Assembly (NCBI GenBank): GCA_025359915.1
Contig: JANYDE010000006.1
Location: 27,909-91,908, forward strand
Length of the DNA stretch: 64,000 nucleotides
Origin: Chamaesiphon sp. 336R_metabinner_41
GTDB taxonomy: Bacteria > Cyanobacteriota > Cyanobacteriia > Cyanobacteriales > Chamaesiphonaceae
Direction of reading: 5' to 3'
The position numbers and the translations under genes are program-made. Below are positions 54,099 to 64,000 of the stretch, one piece after another. The notes beneath the pieces were generated by a model. It ran no database searches and was not told the DNA's origin. It saw only the letters and a program-made list of their open reading frames with translations. Position 1 is the stretch's first letter; every line of letters begins with the position of its first letter.

Positions 54099-54775
54099 TT
54101 CCACAACTACTCCAAGAAATTATCATTGATGATTTGATTGAGGAAATAGCAATGGCGACAAGCATCGACTTAGACTGTACTTCGATCGAATTTGAGCAAA
54201 AGTATGCGGAGCTTGAAAAATCAACTGACTGTCAGGGGATGAACAATCTTCAATTGGCGGCAATTTGCGATCGAGAGTTAAGATTACAGCAGTTTAAATT
54301 GGCTCGGTGGGGGGATAAAGTTGAGACTTATTTTGATGCTCAGGGTGATGGACTCGATCAAATTATACTATCGATTCTTCAAGTTGAAGATGCCGCTCTC
54401 GCCCAAGAACTATTTTTTCGAGTCCAGTCGGGAGAACAATCTTTTGCAGAAATTGCGCTCGATTATTCTCAAGGTGTTCATGCACGGACTGGTGGGATTT
54501 TGGGACCATTATTACTCAGAGAATTAACTCCGGCAATTAGGCAAATTGTTGCACAATTAAAACCTGGGGAATTATCGCCCCTATTAAAACTCGACAACTA
54601 CTGTACTTTTTTTCGGCTCGATGAAAGAGAGCCAGCTAAATTAGAGGATAGTATTGCTGGAAATATGTCATTTCATACTGAAACAACTAGAATGCATCAA
54701 TTTATTCTCGATGAACTATTTTCAACTTGGATTGAGTCTCAGATGTCGATTAAGGTTAGTTTGACTAAAAAGTAA
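54095..54775 (+). CDS. Parvulin-type peptidyl-prolyl isomerase, coupled to RTX gene
   Basis: 'EQSFAEIALDYSQGVHARTGGILGPLLLRELTPAIRQIVAQLKPGELSPLLKLDNYCTFFRLDER'; TTGA 4-nt overlap with RTX stop. Confidence 0.8.
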   Translation: MIPQLLQEIIIDDLIEEIAMATSIDLDCTSIEFEQKYAELEKSTDCQGMNNLQLAAICDRELRLQQFKLARWGDKVETYFDAQGDGLDQIILSILQVEDAALAQELFFRVQSGEQSFAEIALDYSQGVHARTGGILGPLLLRELTPAIRQIVAQLKPGELSPLLKLDNYCTFFRLDEREPAKLEDSIAGNMSFHTETTRMHQFILDELFSTWIESQMSIKVSLTKK

Positions 54776-54807
54776 ATAAATTTGATTTTTAGTGGATAGG
54801 CAAAAGA

Positions 54808-55488
54808 TCATGTCAGTGCGAGATTTGGCAATAAAACCTCCAATTCTAAATCGGCTGCGGCTGCGGCTAATAAATCGAGATTGTGAAGATCCGAGAGATA
54901 GGGTAAACACCCAATGACTGGTGTACTAGTTAACGATTGAATCAATTCTGATGGGGCAAAATTGGCAATTTCCGCTGAAGAAAGTGGCTGAGTGCAATTG
55001 AGGACAATTCCGCGCAATTGGACATTATACTGTCTAGCTAAAGCCACATTTGCTACTGCTAATCCGATCGATCCCAACTTGACTGGTACGACTAATACGG
55101 CGGGTAATCGCCACTCTCTGGCTAAATCGGCCACAACTAGCTCATTGGTGATGGGAGTCCCCAAACCGCCGATTGATTCTACCAGCACAAAATCGTGGTG
55201 CTGACGCATTCGGGTGAGAGCTTGCCAAGCAATACCGAGATCGATATGTACACCTGTCTGTGTCGCTGCAATTGGTGGTGCTACTGGCGATTCGAGATAA
55301 ATTGGGTTGATATCCTCGATCGATCGATCGAATACTTCTGCATAGAATTCTCGATCGCCCACACCGCACTGAATCGGCTTGAGAATACCCCAATTTTGTC
55401 GAGGATGGTACTTTTGAGCATAGGCCGCTAATGCGGCTGTTAAGACGGTTTTACCTGCCTCTGTGTCTGTACTAGTAATTAGAAGCAT
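54808..55488 (-). CDS. bioD: Dethiobiotin synthase
   Basis: 226 aa; 'LLITSTDTEAGKTVLTAALAAY', 'VESIGGLGTPI'. Confidence 0.9.
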   Translation of the reverse strand: MLLITSTDTEAGKTVLTAALAAYAQKYHPRQNWGILKPIQCGVGDREFYAEVFDRSIEDINPIYLESPVAPPIAATQTGVHIDLGIAWQALTRMRQHHDFVLVESIGGLGTPITNELVVADLAREWRLPAVLVVPVKLGSIGLAVANVALARQYNVQLRGIVLNCTQPLSSAEIANFAPSELIQSLTSTPVIGCLPYLSDLHNLDLLAAAAADLELEVLLPNLALT

Positions 55489-55576
55489 TGAGGGGAGAGG
55501 GAGGAGAGAGGAGGGGGGAGGGGGAGCTGAGACGTTGGAGAGAATTGCTAGCTATTCATATTCATTATTCACCAAT

Positions 55577-57814
55577 TTAATCTGGATCATTAGTACCATT
55601 AGCGGGGGGATCTTTGCGATCTCCATCGGTAGGTGGTGGTGTTGTACCTGTTTTTGCCTCAGGTACTTGGATGGGGACGATCCGATCTTCTTGTTTCGGT
55701 GGAGTGCCATAACCATTTTCACTTAGATCTGGTGTTGTGGCTGGAAATGGAGTGGATTGTGCTTCTGATTTGGGTTGACGATTGCGTCTCTGGCGTGGGG
55801 GCGTTGCTTCTCCCTCGCTGGGTTCTACCCGACTGCGTTTCCGGCGTGGGGGCGTTGCTTCCCCACTAGATTCTACACGTTCGCGCTTGACTTGGGGGGT
55901 GGGTTGCCCTTCTGTCGGTTTGCGTTTTCGCTTTGGAGCTGGACGATCTGGTTGTGTCGGCGTGTTATTCGGAGTTGTCGCTGGAAGCTGATTTGGGATC
56001 GGAATCGGCGAGAAATTGGGCAGATTATTACTCGGAATAGTGTTTTCAGGGCTAGCAGGTAGAGCTTTTAGCCCTGTATTTCCGCCAATTGGGAGGGGAA
56101 CGCCTAATGGGGGAGGAGATCCGGTGGATCCCCCAGATCCGGCAGGATTAGGGCTGATATCCGAAGGAGGAGCCGTAGGTGAGATCGATAATTGAGTGAC
56201 ACTGAGTTTGTAAGGAAATGTGCCTCCAGGTAATCCGGTGATTGGCCGTAGCTCAATTGTATAGTCACCAGATGTACTAAGTTGTCCGCGCCAATTCAGT
56301 ACTCGATCGGCTTTTTCGTCGATCGGGGCACCTGTTGGCGAGATGATGGTCATCAGGACTTGAGTGGGAATTGGTGTCGCAACGGCGATTGGTACGCTCG
56401 GAGCTTTACGATCTTTGGGAGAAGTCGGTACTGGGCTATTCTTGGGTTTAGTCGGATCTACAGGCAGGATTGCTTTGCTCGGATCTACAGGCAGTACTGC
56501 CTTGCTCGGATCGAGATTTTGAGTAGTTAGCGGCAGTAGCTGAATGTCTAGATTTGCACCAGCAAGAGCAGCAATTTTATATCTGACGGGAGTCGTGGCA
56601 CTAACTTTACCTTCTTTCTCGATCGCGCGATCCATTTCTGGTTGAATCGTATCAGTGGAAGTTGGAGTTGGGCTAATGATATCCGTGGGAATTGTGGGAT
56701 TATTAAAATCGATCTGTTTGGCAGGAACTTTGGCAATTGGCTCTTCGGGAGGTCGATGTAGTAGTTGAGTAACTCCAAACCAAGAACCAAAACCAGCCAG
56801 CAGAGATATCATTATGCCTGCCGGAATAAAGACTTGGGGCTTTTCCCAGATCGATTTGACGTTGATGCTGGTAATGGCTGTTTGGACGCGATCCGCCACC
56901 GAAAACATGCTCTTGCCAAAGGCGGTTTCGGTGAATGTTGCTGGTGGCTCGAATAGATCTTCCTGCGGTATTCGCTCTGGGGTGTTGGCGATATTCAGAG
57001 ATCGGAGATCTTGCTCGGCTTCAATGGCAGACTGATAACGATCGTTTGGATGAGGACTCAACATTCTGCCGAGAATATTCGCAAAACCATTATCGATTTC
57101 TGTCCATTTGCGCCACTCCCAGTTCATGCTATCGCCTTGAAATAGTGCGCTGGGTTCTTTGCCAGTTAGCAAGACAATTGCCGTGACAGCTACCGCATAG
57201 AGATCGCTATTGGGGTAGACTTGTCCGCTTTGAAGTTGTTCTACAGGAGCGTAACCGGACTGTCCGACAGCAATACGCGAACTTACTTGAAGTTTATTGG
57301 CAAATTCTTTGACAATCCCAAAATCGATCGGCACTGGCAATCGATCGCCATCCCGACAGATAATATGTTCGGGGGCGATATCGCGATGGATTGTACCTTT
57401 GCTGTGGATATAACCAATTACTGGTAGCAGCTCTACCAAAAATTGCCAGACTTCAGCTTCGCTAAATGTTCTGCCGAGATTACGACGTTCGTCTAAAAGA
57501 TCTCGATAGGTTGTACCACTAATATAATCTCGGACTAATAGCAGCCGATTTTCCTCTTCAACAGTTGTCCAAAATCGTGGAATTTGGGGATGTTGAAGTT
57601 GATAGAGTAGTGATGCTTCTTGCTTGAAAACTGCTTTAGCTTGTGTAACTGCACTGGAAGATTCGGAGAACTGAGCTAATTCCTCGATCGCACAGTAGGT
57701 ATCGGAACGACCGAGATCGACAGCCAAATATGTTCGCCCAAACCTGCCCTCTCCAAGCATTTTGAGAATGCGGTAACGTTGCTGCAAGAGAGTATCTGGG
57801 GCAATTGGTAACAT
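55577..57814 (-). CDS. Ser/Thr protein kinase-like protein with TM and Pro-rich basic tail
   Basis: 745 aa; 'RYRILKMLGEGRFGRTYLAVD', 'GTIHRDIAPEHIICRDGDRLPVPIDFGIVKEF'; TM 'VFIPAGIMISLLAGFGSWFGV'. Confidence 0.9.
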   Translation of the reverse strand: MLPIAPDTLLQQRYRILKMLGEGRFGRTYLAVDLGRSDTYCAIEELAQFSESSSAVTQAKAVFKQEASLLYQLQHPQIPRFWTTVEEENRLLLVRDYISGTTYRDLLDERRNLGRTFSEAEVWQFLVELLPVIGYIHSKGTIHRDIAPEHIICRDGDRLPVPIDFGIVKEFANKLQVSSRIAVGQSGYAPVEQLQSGQVYPNSDLYAVAVTAIVLLTGKEPSALFQGDSMNWEWRKWTEIDNGFANILGRMLSPHPNDRYQSAIEAEQDLRSLNIANTPERIPQEDLFEPPATFTETAFGKSMFSVADRVQTAITSINVKSIWEKPQVFIPAGIMISLLAGFGSWFGVTQLLHRPPEEPIAKVPAKQIDFNNPTIPTDIISPTPTSTDTIQPEMDRAIEKEGKVSATTPVRYKIAALAGANLDIQLLPLTTQNLDPSKAVLPVDPSKAILPVDPTKPKNSPVPTSPKDRKAPSVPIAVATPIPTQVLMTIISPTGAPIDEKADRVLNWRGQLSTSGDYTIELRPITGLPGGTFPYKLSVTQLSISPTAPPSDISPNPAGSGGSTGSPPPLGVPLPIGGNTGLKALPASPENTIPSNNLPNFSPIPIPNQLPATTPNNTPTQPDRPAPKRKRKPTEGQPTPQVKRERVESSGEATPPRRKRSRVEPSEGEATPPRQRRNRQPKSEAQSTPFPATTPDLSENGYGTPPKQEDRIVPIQVPEAKTGTTPPPTDGDRKDPPANGTNDPD

Positions 57815-58055
57815 ACAATGTGCTGGCTCAATTTACAGCGATCGAAAATATAATAGTTAACCGCAATGTTGTTAGATTCATAGCTTCTTTTTGGTAAAAT
57901 TACCGCAAGATCAATCTTCAACATCAAGTACTATTTTAGCACGATCGATATTTATCAGTTTGTGGGGGATCGCTTTTTGTTATTTCATACGTCAATCTTG
58001 GATAGTGAATGGTGAATGGGTAGATAGTGGCTGGATGGTTCGTGTGTAACGGTGA

Positions 58056-59459
58056 TTATAGTAGTGTTAGTTGTCCGGCTGTCTTTTTGGATCGAGTCTT
58101 TTTAGCACTAGATCGATCGCCCTCAGCATCGGCTACTGTATCTGTAGATGATTCGAGATCTAAGAGCACTGTATTTTCCCCCGCTGATACAGAGGTGCGA
58201 TCTCCAGCTAATAACTCATTTGCGGCGGCAATCATTGCGGTAGCAATATCTTGGAGATCGGGTCGATTTTCGAGATAGGTAGAGAGTGCTACCATCGGAT
58301 CGCCAACGCTACAGCCGAGTTCGGGCAATCGGGGGCGACTAAGTTGGCTGATTAATTCGGCTTGAATCGTGTAATGATGGGCGGTACTCAAAGCTTGGTG
58401 CAAATCGGCAGTATTAATTAGTTCAACTCGATTCCCCAAAGGGGAGGCTACGCCAACGGGACTGAGCTGATAGATTAATCTGATGACTACATCAGCGATT
58501 TCTACTTTGGCAATCGCAGCGAGGATATCTGCTTGAGGTTGCTCACTCGTGGAGACATCGATTTTAATCGTCCGAAATGTCCGCACTGGTAGAGGACAAA
58601 ATTCCCAGGTAGTCTCAAAATTTTTGCTGGCTGGTTGCTCTGTCGGCTCAATCGTCACTATGACATAGCCCTTCTCCTCTTTTTCCTCACTGAAATCGAC
58701 TCGCTCGATACTCCCAGGATAGACAACAGCCGGATCGTTAGTTTTGTTGAGATTCTGGTGCCGATGGACGTGTCCGAGTGCCACGTAGTCAAAGCAAGAA
58801 CGGGTCAGGAAGGACAATGGGATTGTAAACCCACGTCCGACGGCTAACAGTTTTTCAGCTCCCAGAGTGGCATTATCCGCCATCAGGTGAGCTAAAACAA
58901 TTGTCGGTAACTCTGGATCTAATTTGCGAATTTCCCCTTCCAATCGCGGTTGGAGTTTGTCGAGCAACAATTGGTTGACTTCTAGGATGGATAGAGTGTC
59001 AGCGATATCGCGGGTAAGTAGGGTAGATCTGTCGATCCACGGCAGGGTGATAATTTGGATTTGTCCGCTCTGAGTATTGATCGTATAAGTATCGATCGTA
59101 TCCCCGACAATCGTCCCGGGAACGCCCAAGGAGCGATAGATTGACAAGCTAGCTCCACCTTGTCCTTGGGCGTGTCGATCGTGATTTCCCACTAGTAAGA
59201 CGAGGGGAATATTTGCGTCCACCAGTCGATAAAATTGGCTGGCAAAAGCTTGTTGAATATAGGGCGCAGGTGTAGCATCGGGAAAGGCATCCCCACCAAA
59301 TAAGACTAAATCGACTGGTTCGGCTAATGCTCGATCGATCGATCTCGACAAGGACTTGACAAAATCTTGAAATCGTGTGTTGTAGCCAGTCTCTGGGTCG
59401 ATTCTACCATGAGCAAAACCACCACCCATATGGATATCAGACAGATGCAGGATTTTCAT
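58056..59459 (-). CDS. SbcD/Mre11-like DNA repair exonuclease (metallophosphoesterase)
   Basis: 467 aa; 'MKILHLSDIHMGGG', 'LVGNHDRHAQG', 'LGHVHRHQ'. Confidence 0.9.
   Translation of the reverse strand: MKILHLSDIHMGGGFAHGRIDPETGYNTRFQDFVKSLSRSIDRALAEPVDLVLFGGDAFPDATPAPYIQQAFASQFYRLVDANIPLVLLVGNHDRHAQGQGGASLSIYRSLGVPGTIVGDTIDTYTINTQSGQIQIITLPWIDRSTLLTRDIADTLSILEVNQLLLDKLQPRLEGEIRKLDPELPTIVLAHLMADNATLGAEKLLAVGRGFTIPLSFLTRSCFDYVALGHVHRHQNLNKTNDPAVVYPGSIERVDFSEEKEEKGYVIVTIEPTEQPASKNFETTWEFCPLPVRTFRTIKIDVSTSEQPQADILAAIAKVEIADVVIRLIYQLSPVGVASPLGNRVELINTADLHQALSTAHHYTIQAELISQLSRPRLPELGCSVGDPMVALSTYLENRPDLQDIATAMIAAANELLAGDRTSVSAGENTVLLDLESSTDTVADAEGDRSSAKKTRSKKTAGQLTLL
58426..58461. repeat. GCGTAGC palindromic element in-frame inside the sbcD-like gene
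   Basis: Reverse complement tcccgttggcgtagcctcccctttggggaatcgagt, encoding PVGVASPLGNRV. Confidence 0.8.
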
Positions 59460-59543
59460 AATAGATTTGATCGAGTATCTCAGTAATTATATACTAGCCG
59501 ATCGAGGTCGCTTTAATGATTTTTTGGTAGACTTCGATCGATT

Positions 59544-61904
59544 CTAAGCGACAATCGCATATACTGGCACCTGAAGAAAATAATTGCGTTTAAATTGTTC
59601 TTCCTCAATGGCGGCAAAGAATTTTTGGACGGTAACTAGTGCATATAAATCGACATCTTGAGAACGGTGCTGTTCTAGCAACTGAATTGTGACTAAATTA
59701 GATCCTGTTTCCAGTGATACCTGAAAGCCAAGTTCGACGAGCGCATCTAGTCCTAGTCTTAAAGATCGATCGCCGATATTCAATCTCGATTTTAATCGTT
59801 CTAGTTCCACTTCTTCACTCATATTTGCCATGTATTTAGCAATACCAATGAGCTGTTGCAGTATTTCTCGACTAGAAGCTAAATTAGTAGATTGATAATC
59901 GAGAGCCAATCGGCTATTTGTCTTGAGTGCCGTTCGACAGTGAGCTTGCAACTCACTCCACTCACTGGGACATTGTTTTACCCAGATAATTGAGTCTAAA
60001 TCAATCAGTTTTGGATCGATTGAATCGTGCCGAAAATCTAGTATTTCCAATTTCGGCTGACTGCCGTTAAGATGTGGCTGACTATTAGCGACAGCCGGAC
60101 GAACTTCGACTAGTCTGACTTCAAATCTCTTCTCATAAGAATTAAAATCTAATTCGACGATCGCGTCGCAATTGACACGCGGAATCTCATGCTCATAATG
60201 CCCCCACCAAATTCCTGGAAATCCTTTCAAACTAGTATCATCGAATAGCTCAAACTTAGTCCGAATATATTGAACAGAATTACCTTTAAAATCTTGAATA
60301 TTTTTATTCTTAATGTCTTTGAATTGACAATTTCTAATTAGTAGCTTTGGTACTGGGTTCCCCATCCCATAGGGTTCGAGTAATAGTAGATCTTCAAATA
60401 GTTCTCGCCCACTCGATACGTTTAGCTCCACACATGTGATAATTAGATCGGTCGAGATCGATGGTGCTGGTATCTTGCCAATAGTCACCTGTAGCTGTTG
60501 ATTGATTGCTTCCGTAAATACCGGAATATTTTCGACATTAATACTCATCCCTGCCGCGAACGGATGTCCGCCAAAACTATTGAGTAAATGCGATTGAGAA
60601 TTAACCAATTGATAGAGATCGATATTCTGAGTCGATCGAGCTGAACCTCTGGCAACTTGAGACTTTCCTTTTGCAACAACGTCATCACTATTCGTACTCA
60701 ATAAAATCGTCGGTTTGCCATGCTCCTGTGCAATTTGTCCAGCAACTAAGCCTAATACTCCTGGTGACCAATTATTGTCTGACAGCACAATTACAGAAGT
60801 CGTCGATAAATCCAAATCGTCTAACTTACTCTGAATTTTAGCTGTCGTATTCTTCTGCAATTCCTTCCGCCGAGTATTGGCTAATTCTGTTTCAGCAGCT
60901 AACTCATGACAGCGTTCTACATCCTTACTAGTTAATAATTCCACTCCAAAACTAGCATCTCCATGAATCCGACTAATTGCATTAATACGCGGCGCAATTC
61001 CAAACGAAATATCTGTCGGTCGATCGCCATTACGTTTGCATAGTTTTAATAACTTATGAACCCCTGGACGGAATCCATCAATATCCTCATTATTTTGCAG
61101 TGTTAACCGCTTGATACCCTGCTGTGCTAGATAACGACAATCACCTTTTAATTGTACCAAATCAGCAATCAAGCCGATCGCCACTAAGTCCAATAAGTAC
61201 TCGACAGGCTGCTGCGGAATATCCGGCAAAGTCGCATACAAAGCCTCAACTAATTTATAAGCAACCGCCACCCCCGCCAGATGAAATAAAGGGTGACTAG
61301 ACTCAAAATAACGCGGGTTAATAATTGCCGCTACCGATGGACGTTCGATCGGTAAAGTATGATGATCGGTAACGATGATATCGACACCCAATTCAGCCGC
61401 ATACTCTATCTCTTTAATATTTGTACTACCAGTATCACAAGTCACAATCAGCTTCACCCCTCGCGCCGCCAACCTTTCCACCCCAGCAATATTCAACCCA
61501 TGTGATTCCTTCAGGCGATCGGGAATATAATAACTAAGTTGCTCCCCTCGGCTGAAAAACTGCCCCAAACCATCCCAAAGCACACTAGTCGCTGTTACCC
61601 CATCCGCATCAAAATCACCCCAAATTGCCACCTTCTCGCCGTCAATATGTGCTTTTTTTAATCGCTCCATCGCTGCCGTCATTTCCGCTCCAAAAGCAAC
61701 TGAACTAGTCGGTTGATATTTATCACAATCTAAATAACCAGGGATTCGATCGATCTCGCGCATCCCCCGCTGCCATAATAATTGGGCGGCATATTTACCA
61801 TTAACAGTCGGTTTACATGCCCGAATCGCCGCGACAAATTCAGCAGGTATTTCTAATTGAGGTGGTAGTTGCCAATCCAGGATTGAGTTTGTCATTTTTT
61901 CCAC
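59544..61904 (-). CDS. recJ: Single-stranded-DNA-specific exonuclease RecJ
   Basis: 786 aa; 'VAIWGDFDADGVTATSVLWDGL', 'IIVTDHHTLP', 'SFGGHPFAAGMSI'. Confidence 0.95.
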   Translation of the reverse strand: MEKMTNSILDWQLPPQLEIPAEFVAAIRACKPTVNGKYAAQLLWQRGMREIDRIPGYLDCDKYQPTSSVAFGAEMTAAMERLKKAHIDGEKVAIWGDFDADGVTATSVLWDGLGQFFSRGEQLSYYIPDRLKESHGLNIAGVERLAARGVKLIVTCDTGSTNIKEIEYAAELGVDIIVTDHHTLPIERPSVAAIINPRYFESSHPLFHLAGVAVAYKLVEALYATLPDIPQQPVEYLLDLVAIGLIADLVQLKGDCRYLAQQGIKRLTLQNNEDIDGFRPGVHKLLKLCKRNGDRPTDISFGIAPRINAISRIHGDASFGVELLTSKDVERCHELAAETELANTRRKELQKNTTAKIQSKLDDLDLSTTSVIVLSDNNWSPGVLGLVAGQIAQEHGKPTILLSTNSDDVVAKGKSQVARGSARSTQNIDLYQLVNSQSHLLNSFGGHPFAAGMSINVENIPVFTEAINQQLQVTIGKIPAPSISTDLIITCVELNVSSGRELFEDLLLLEPYGMGNPVPKLLIRNCQFKDIKNKNIQDFKGNSVQYIRTKFELFDDTSLKGFPGIWWGHYEHEIPRVNCDAIVELDFNSYEKRFEVRLVEVRPAVANSQPHLNGSQPKLEILDFRHDSIDPKLIDLDSIIWVKQCPSEWSELQAHCRTALKTNSRLALDYQSTNLASSREILQQLIGIAKYMANMSEEVELERLKSRLNIGDRSLRLGLDALVELGFQVSLETGSNLVTIQLLEQHRSQDVDLYALVTVQKFFAAIEEEQFKRNYFLQVPVYAIVA

Positions 61905-61981
61905 TGTATCTGGCGAGGGGATGAGCTAAAATAATGCTAGCCAAATAATGTTATTTCCCTCACCAAACAAAGGAAGATAAA

Positions 61982-62584
61982 ATGATGCTAGTAGAGTCTA
62001 AAACGATTAGCTTTGATGATTTTATTACCTGGTTGCCAGAGAGATCGCTAGATCGCTACGAACTTAGAGATGGAGAGATTCTAGAGATGCCCAAACCGCG
62101 AGGCAAACATTCTGAAATAGCTGGTTTCATCATTTCTGAGTTGAACTTCATCATTCGCCAATCCCCACTACCATATTTAATTCCGCGAGAATCGATGGTC
62201 AAATCGATCGATGGTAAGTCTGGTTAAGAACCAGATATTATTGTCTTGGATCAAGAACTGCTAGCTCAAGATCTCCGCTGGGAGGCTGAATCGATTATTA
62301 TGCAAGGTAGTTCGGTTAAACTTGCAGTAGAAGTAGTTTCAACTAATTGGCAAGATGATTATGCCATTAAACAGATCGCTTATCAAGCATTAGGCATTCA
62401 GGAATATTGGATTGTCGATTATTTAGGATTGGGTGGTAGAACTTTTATCGGACATCCGAAACAGCCAACTATTTCGGTTTATTATTTGATTGATGGTGAA
62501 TACGATTTACATCAATTTAGAGGTAGTGAGTTAATTCAATCGCCAACATTTCCAGATCTACAACTATCGATCGATCTATTATGA
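61982..62584 (+). pseudogene. Uma2-family (DUF820) protein split by an in-frame TAA
   Basis: ...VKSIDGKSG*EPDIIVLDQELLAQDLRW...: both halves in the same frame; TAA at 62225-62227. Confidence 0.8.
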
Positions 62585-62750
62585 ATGTCAGCGAAGCTAA
62601 AAATAGATTCGATCGAGACGAGCAGATTGAATACTTGTTTTTTTGGAGCCATCGACCAAAAAATCAATGTGTGATTGCTCCCGCGTAAATTTTGCTTGTG
62701 CCATATCGATCTATTAACCTAAGTAGCTGGATATTAATTAATATTTATTA

Positions 62751-62824
62751 TGAGGTGTGTTAGCGATAGCGTAACGCACCTCATAATCTCTAACGGTGCG
62801 TTACGCTACGCTAACACACCCTAC
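62751..62824. repeat. Inverted pair of GGTGTGTTAGCG...GTAACGCACC repeats
   Basis: aggtgtgttagcgatagcgtaacgcacct...ggtgcgttacgctacgctaacacaccctac. Confidence 0.85.
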
Positions 62825-62836
62825 TTTTAACTCTCT

Positions 62837-62873
62837 AAAAAAGCCCACCTAGCAAAAACTAGATAGGCTTTAA
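62837..62873 (-). terminator. Intrinsic terminator downstream of petD
   Basis: Minus strand: AAAGCCTATCTAGTTTTTGCTAGGTGGGCTTTTTT. Confidence 0.75.
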
Positions 62874-62892
62874 TAAAACAATAAAAATCAGT

Positions 62893-63375
62893 CTAGAATA
62901 GACCTAAAGTTAAAGAAGTCGCGATCGGTAAAGTAGCACCGATACCTAAGTAGATAGTGAACACAGTACCGAATAAGAATACTGCCATCGCTACTGGACG
63001 ACGGAACGGATTTTGGAACTTGTTGACGTTTTCTAAGAAAGGAACGACCAAAAGACCTAATGGTACACCAGCCATGCAAGCGATTCCTAACAGTTTGTTA
63101 GGTAATACGCGTAAAAGTTGGAATACAGGCCACAAGTACCACTCAGGCAAGATTTCGAGCGGAGTAGCAAACGGATTTGCAGGTTCGCCAACTAGAGCGG
63201 GATCGAGAATAGCTAACGCTGTACAACAACCGATCGTCCCAAAGATTACGACAGGAAAGATATAAAGTAGATCATTCGGCCAAGCTGGTTCGCCGTAATA
63301 GTTATGACCCATCCCTTCAGCTAGTTTCGCTCTGAGATAAGGATCGGTTAGATCCGGTTTTTTGAGAGTTGACAT
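62893..63375 (-). CDS. petD: Cytochrome b6f complex subunit IV
   Basis: 160 aa; '[40 protein letters not shown]'. Confidence 0.98.
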   Translation of the reverse strand: MSTLKKPDLTDPYLRAKLAEGMGHNYYGEPAWPNDLLYIFPVVIFGTIGCCTALAILDPALVGEPANPFATPLEILPEWYLWPVFQLLRVLPNKLLGIACMAGVPLGLLVVPFLENVNKFQNPFRRPVAMAVFLFGTVFTIYLGIGATLPIATSLTLGLF

Positions 63376-63614
63376 AGTAAATAATTGCGTAAATTATTAG
63401 TTATTTAGTGTTCTAAATCTACCGTTTACACGCAAGTCGGGACTGACTTCGTTTGAGGTTTTTACCCCCCCAACCCCCCTTATAAAGGGGGGCTTTGATT
63501 ACATCCCCTTATAAGGGGAAGGCTTTTCTTGCTCCCTCCCCTTAGAAAGGGGAGGGCTGGGGTGGGGTAGATTTCCGCATCAACTCAACCAAACCCGCAT
63601 GTACAAAGTAAGAT

Positions 63615-64000
63615 TTACAAAGGACCAGAGATTCCTTGCTTGCGAATCATGATGAAGTGTAACAACATGAATACAGCAATGAACCAAGGCAATACGAAGG
63701 TGTGTAAGCTGTAGTAGCGAGTCAAAGTTGCTTGACCGACACTAGAACCACCACGGAGGAGGTCAGCCATTGCTACGCCAACGACAGGAATTGCTTCAGG
63801 TACGCCGGATACGATTTTCACTGCCCAGTAGCCGATTTGATCCCAAGGTAAAGAATACCCAGTTACACCGAAGCTGACTGTGATTACAGCTAAGATTACG
63901 CCAGTTAGCCAAGTGAGTTCGCGGGGCTTTTTGAAACCACCAGTGAGGTACACGCGGAAAACGTGAAGAATCATCATCAATACCATCATGCTGGCACTCC
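63615..64000 (-). CDS. petB: Cytochrome b6 (N-terminus off window end)
   Basis: '[71 protein letters not shown]'. Confidence 0.97.
   Translation of the reverse strand, partial: SASMMVLMMILHVFRVYLTGGFKKPRELTWLTGVILAVITVSFGVTGYSLPWDQIGYWAVKIVSGVPEAIPVVGVAMADLLRGGSSVGQATLTRYYSLHTFVLPWFIAVFMLLHFIMIRKQGISGPL

Overview
Cyanobacterial chromosome segment, judged from petB/petD/petM, ndhH, ycf39-like and DUF2949 genes and abundant CGATCG-type sites. The first ~15.5 kb is the S10/spc/alpha ribosomal protein cluster on the minus strand (rplC to rplQ, with secY, adk, infA, rpmJ and rpoA). It is unusually loosened by palindromic or mobile intergenic repeats. After it come housekeeping genes: rsmE, ndhH, NAD kinase, petM, rimI, lysC, an HD-GYP protein, metH, leuC/leuD, cobL-like, purU, bioD, a Ser/Thr kinase-like protein, sbcD-like, recJ, petD and petB. 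The accessory part is about 29.5-46.8 kb plus the 52.9-54.8 kb RTX/PPIase pair. Main points of interest: (1) a 774-bp second copy of the metH 3' end, gap-free and about 95% identical by my hand alignment, bracketing a ~4.4-kb island with a vMAP-like/NB-ARC STAND ATPase, a ParB-like protein, a zinc ribbon, a TPR-TM protein and small ORFs; (2) a decayed REP-associated transposase (RAYT) next to GCGTAGC palindromes, one version of which sits in the same reading frame inside both the RAYT and the sbcD-like gene, with a compensatory stem change; (3) a toxin-antitoxin graveyard; (4) a kinase-like protein lacking the VAIK lysine; (5) several single-base-inactivated genes. No tRNA, rRNA or CRISPR array was recognised. 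All calls come from reading the sequence; no database search was run.
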